Positions 62,857 to 64,000 of a DNA stretch of 64,000 bases are shown piece after piece; the stretch's first letter is position 1, and each line of letters begins with the position of its first letter. Location: NCBI GenBank assembly GCA_031963405.1, contig JASSUJ010000001.1, positions 310,001 to 374,000 on the forward strand. The letters are read 5' to 3'. This stretch comes from JASSUD01 sp031963405. GTDB lineage: Bacteria; Pseudomonadota; Gammaproteobacteria; Burkholderiales; Burkholderiaceae. Both the position numbers and the translations under genes were made by a program. Below the pieces are notes generated by a model. It saw only the letters and a list, made by a program, of their open reading frames with translations. It did not search any database and was not told where the DNA came from.

Positions 62857-64000
62857 ATGACTGTCCAGCTCTCTTTTGACGATATAACTGCTACCCAGCC
62901 TAAGCGCACATCTGCTGCTGAGGCTGCTAAGTCAGTGCCTAACGCTGCCACGCACACTCCAATGATGCAGCAATACTTACGCATCAAAGCTGAGCATCCG
63001 CACAACATGGTTTTTTACCGGATGGGGGATTTCTACGAGCTATTTTTTGAGGATGCAGAAAAAGCGGCACGTTTGCTTAATCTCACGTTAACCCAACGCG
63101 GTGCTTCAGCTGGGCAACCTATCAAAATGGCAGGGGTGCCTCACCATGCCGCTGAGCAATATCTTGCCAAGCTCGTGAAACTAGGTGAATCGGTTGCTAT
63201 TTGCGAGCAAATAGGCGACCCCGCTACGTCAAAAGGGCCAGTCGAGCGTAAAGTCGTGCGCATCGTTACGCCTGGCACGATCACTGATGCCGCTTTTCTA
63301 ACGGATAAATGCGATAGTTATTTGCTGGCCCTAACCAGAGGGCGCTCAGGCCGTGAACAGAAAGTAACCATTGGCCTAGCCTGGCTCAATCTTGCTAGTG
63401 GTGCGCTGCGGCTTGCTGAAATAAAAACTGATGAAATACCTGTTGCATTAGAAAGAATACGTCCAGCTGAAATATTGCTGGCCGAGGGTGATAGCCATAC
63501 TGATTCACCACTTCTCAATTTGCCTATGGCAACAGGCGCAGTGACGCATGTCCCTACTTGGCATTTTGATATTGATGGTGGGCGTACGCGTCTATGCGAG
63601 CAGCTAGGCGTAAGCGGCTTGGACGGCTTTAATGCGCAGGGCATGTCAGTAGCCTGTGGTGCGGCTGGCGCCTTGCTGCTTTATGCAGCTGCAACGCAAA
63701 GACAGCAGCTACGTCATGTGCGCAGCTTGCAAGTTGAACATGAATCCGCTTACATCAGCCTTGACCCAGCTACGCGCCGTAATCTAGAGCTAACTGAGAC
63801 GCTACGTGGTACCGAAGCACCGACTTTATTATCTTTACTTGATACTTGCTGCACCTCAATGGGCAGCCGACGCTTACGACATTGGCTGCATCATGCACCG
63901 CGTGACGCACGCATTGCCCAAGCCCGCCATCAAGCTATCCATGCTCTCTTAACGCATACATCGATAACTCACCTCGATTCGCTGCGGCAAGCGTTAAAAC
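62857..64000 (+). CDS. mutS: DNA mismatch repair protein MutS (3' end outside window)
   Basis: The frame is open from ATG 62857 to the right edge (381 codons of about 850-900). After a short variable start comes the mismatch-recognition domain: 'HTPMMQQYLRIKAEHP', 'MVFYRMGDFYELFFEDA' containing the Phe-x-Glu-type contact region, and 'LTLTQRG', followed by the connector domain and the beginning of the lever ('SLLDTCCTSMGSRRLRHWL'). MutS binds mispaired bases and recruits MutL. The start gives a Burkholderia-like N-terminus; a later ATG-ATG pair at 'MMQQY' is the alternative. Confidence 0.93.
   Translation, partial: MTVQLSFDDITATQPKRTSAAEAAKSVPNAATHTPMMQQYLRIKAEHPHNMVFYRMGDFYELFFEDAEKAARLLNLTLTQRGASAGQPIKMAGVPHHAAEQYLAKLVKLGESVAICEQIGDPATSKGPVERKVVRIVTPGTITDAAFLTDKCDSYLLALTRGRSGREQKVTIGLAWLNLASGALRLAEIKTDEIPVALERIRPAEILLAEGDSHTDSPLLNLPMATGAVTHVPTWHFDIDGGRTRLCEQLGVSGLDGFNAQGMSVACGAAGALLLYAAATQRQQLRHVRSLQVEHESAYISLDPATRRNLELTETLRGTEAPTLLSLLDTCCTSMGSRRLRHWLHHAPRDARIAQARHQAIHALLTHTSITHLDSLRQALK

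Overview
The window looks like part of a genomic island in a member of the Burkholderiaceae, most plausibly an endofungal or other intracellular relative such as the Mycoavidus/Glomeribacter group. This is inferred from Burkholderia-like MutS, UppP and LysM/M23 lipoprotein genes at the right end, moderate GC, many decayed mobile genes, and many eukaryote-style domains (F-box, ankyrin, NACHT, WD40, HEAT). No species call was verified. The right end (about 60.8-64.0 kb) is chromosomal backbone: tRNA-Arg(UCU), uppP, a LysM/M23 lipoprotein and the 5' part of mutS. A broken P4-type integrase sits just past the 3' end of the tRNA. Everything to its left reads as accessory DNA, and its left border is outside the window.

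Layout. (1) 1-16.85 kb, minus strand: three TcA-type toxin genes. 16849-13982 and 13911-8911 form a split TcA (the YenA1/YenA2 arrangement). The third (6647 to beyond the left edge) joins a TcA N-terminal region to a long array of Ycf48/BNR-like propeller repeats. Between them lies debris: a frameshifted WD40 tail, an IS110 transposase relic and an ABC-exporter tail. No TcB or TcC gene is in the window. (2) 18.0-32.9 kb, plus strand: a decaying F-type conjugation operon, traL-traE-(truncated traK-like)-[HigBA-like toxin-antitoxin]-dsbC-like-traC (split)-trbI-S26 peptidase-trbC/traW fusion-small ORF-traU-traN (with a vWA domain). traB, traV, traH, traG, traD and traI are not seen. (3) Cargo within and after the operon: an F-box/ankyrin gene (24.3-26.6 kb) flanked by two copies of trbI sequence, and a TPR-NACHT-pentapeptide-WD40 gene (33.1-38.6 kb) flanked by two copies of the traN 3' end. 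(4) 39.5-57.9 kb: two more NACHT proteins that share the N-terminal half but end in HEAT repeats. Between them are a DUF1845-like protein, a small membrane protein, a truncated AAA ATPase, a candidate YopT/ShET2-like cysteine protease effector interrupted by one amber codon, a second F-box/ankyrin protein and a Tn3 relic. (5) 57.9-60.7 kb: small ORFs and the inactive integrase.

The genes form three functional groups: toxins (Tc complex), a horizontally acquired and no longer complete transfer system, and a set of host-directed or defence proteins built from interchangeable modules. The most notable points are the three NACHT paralogues with exchanged C-terminal repeat domains, the two cases in which eukaryote-like cargo is bracketed by duplicated tra fragments, the TcA-propeller chimera, and the pair of F-box/ankyrin genes.
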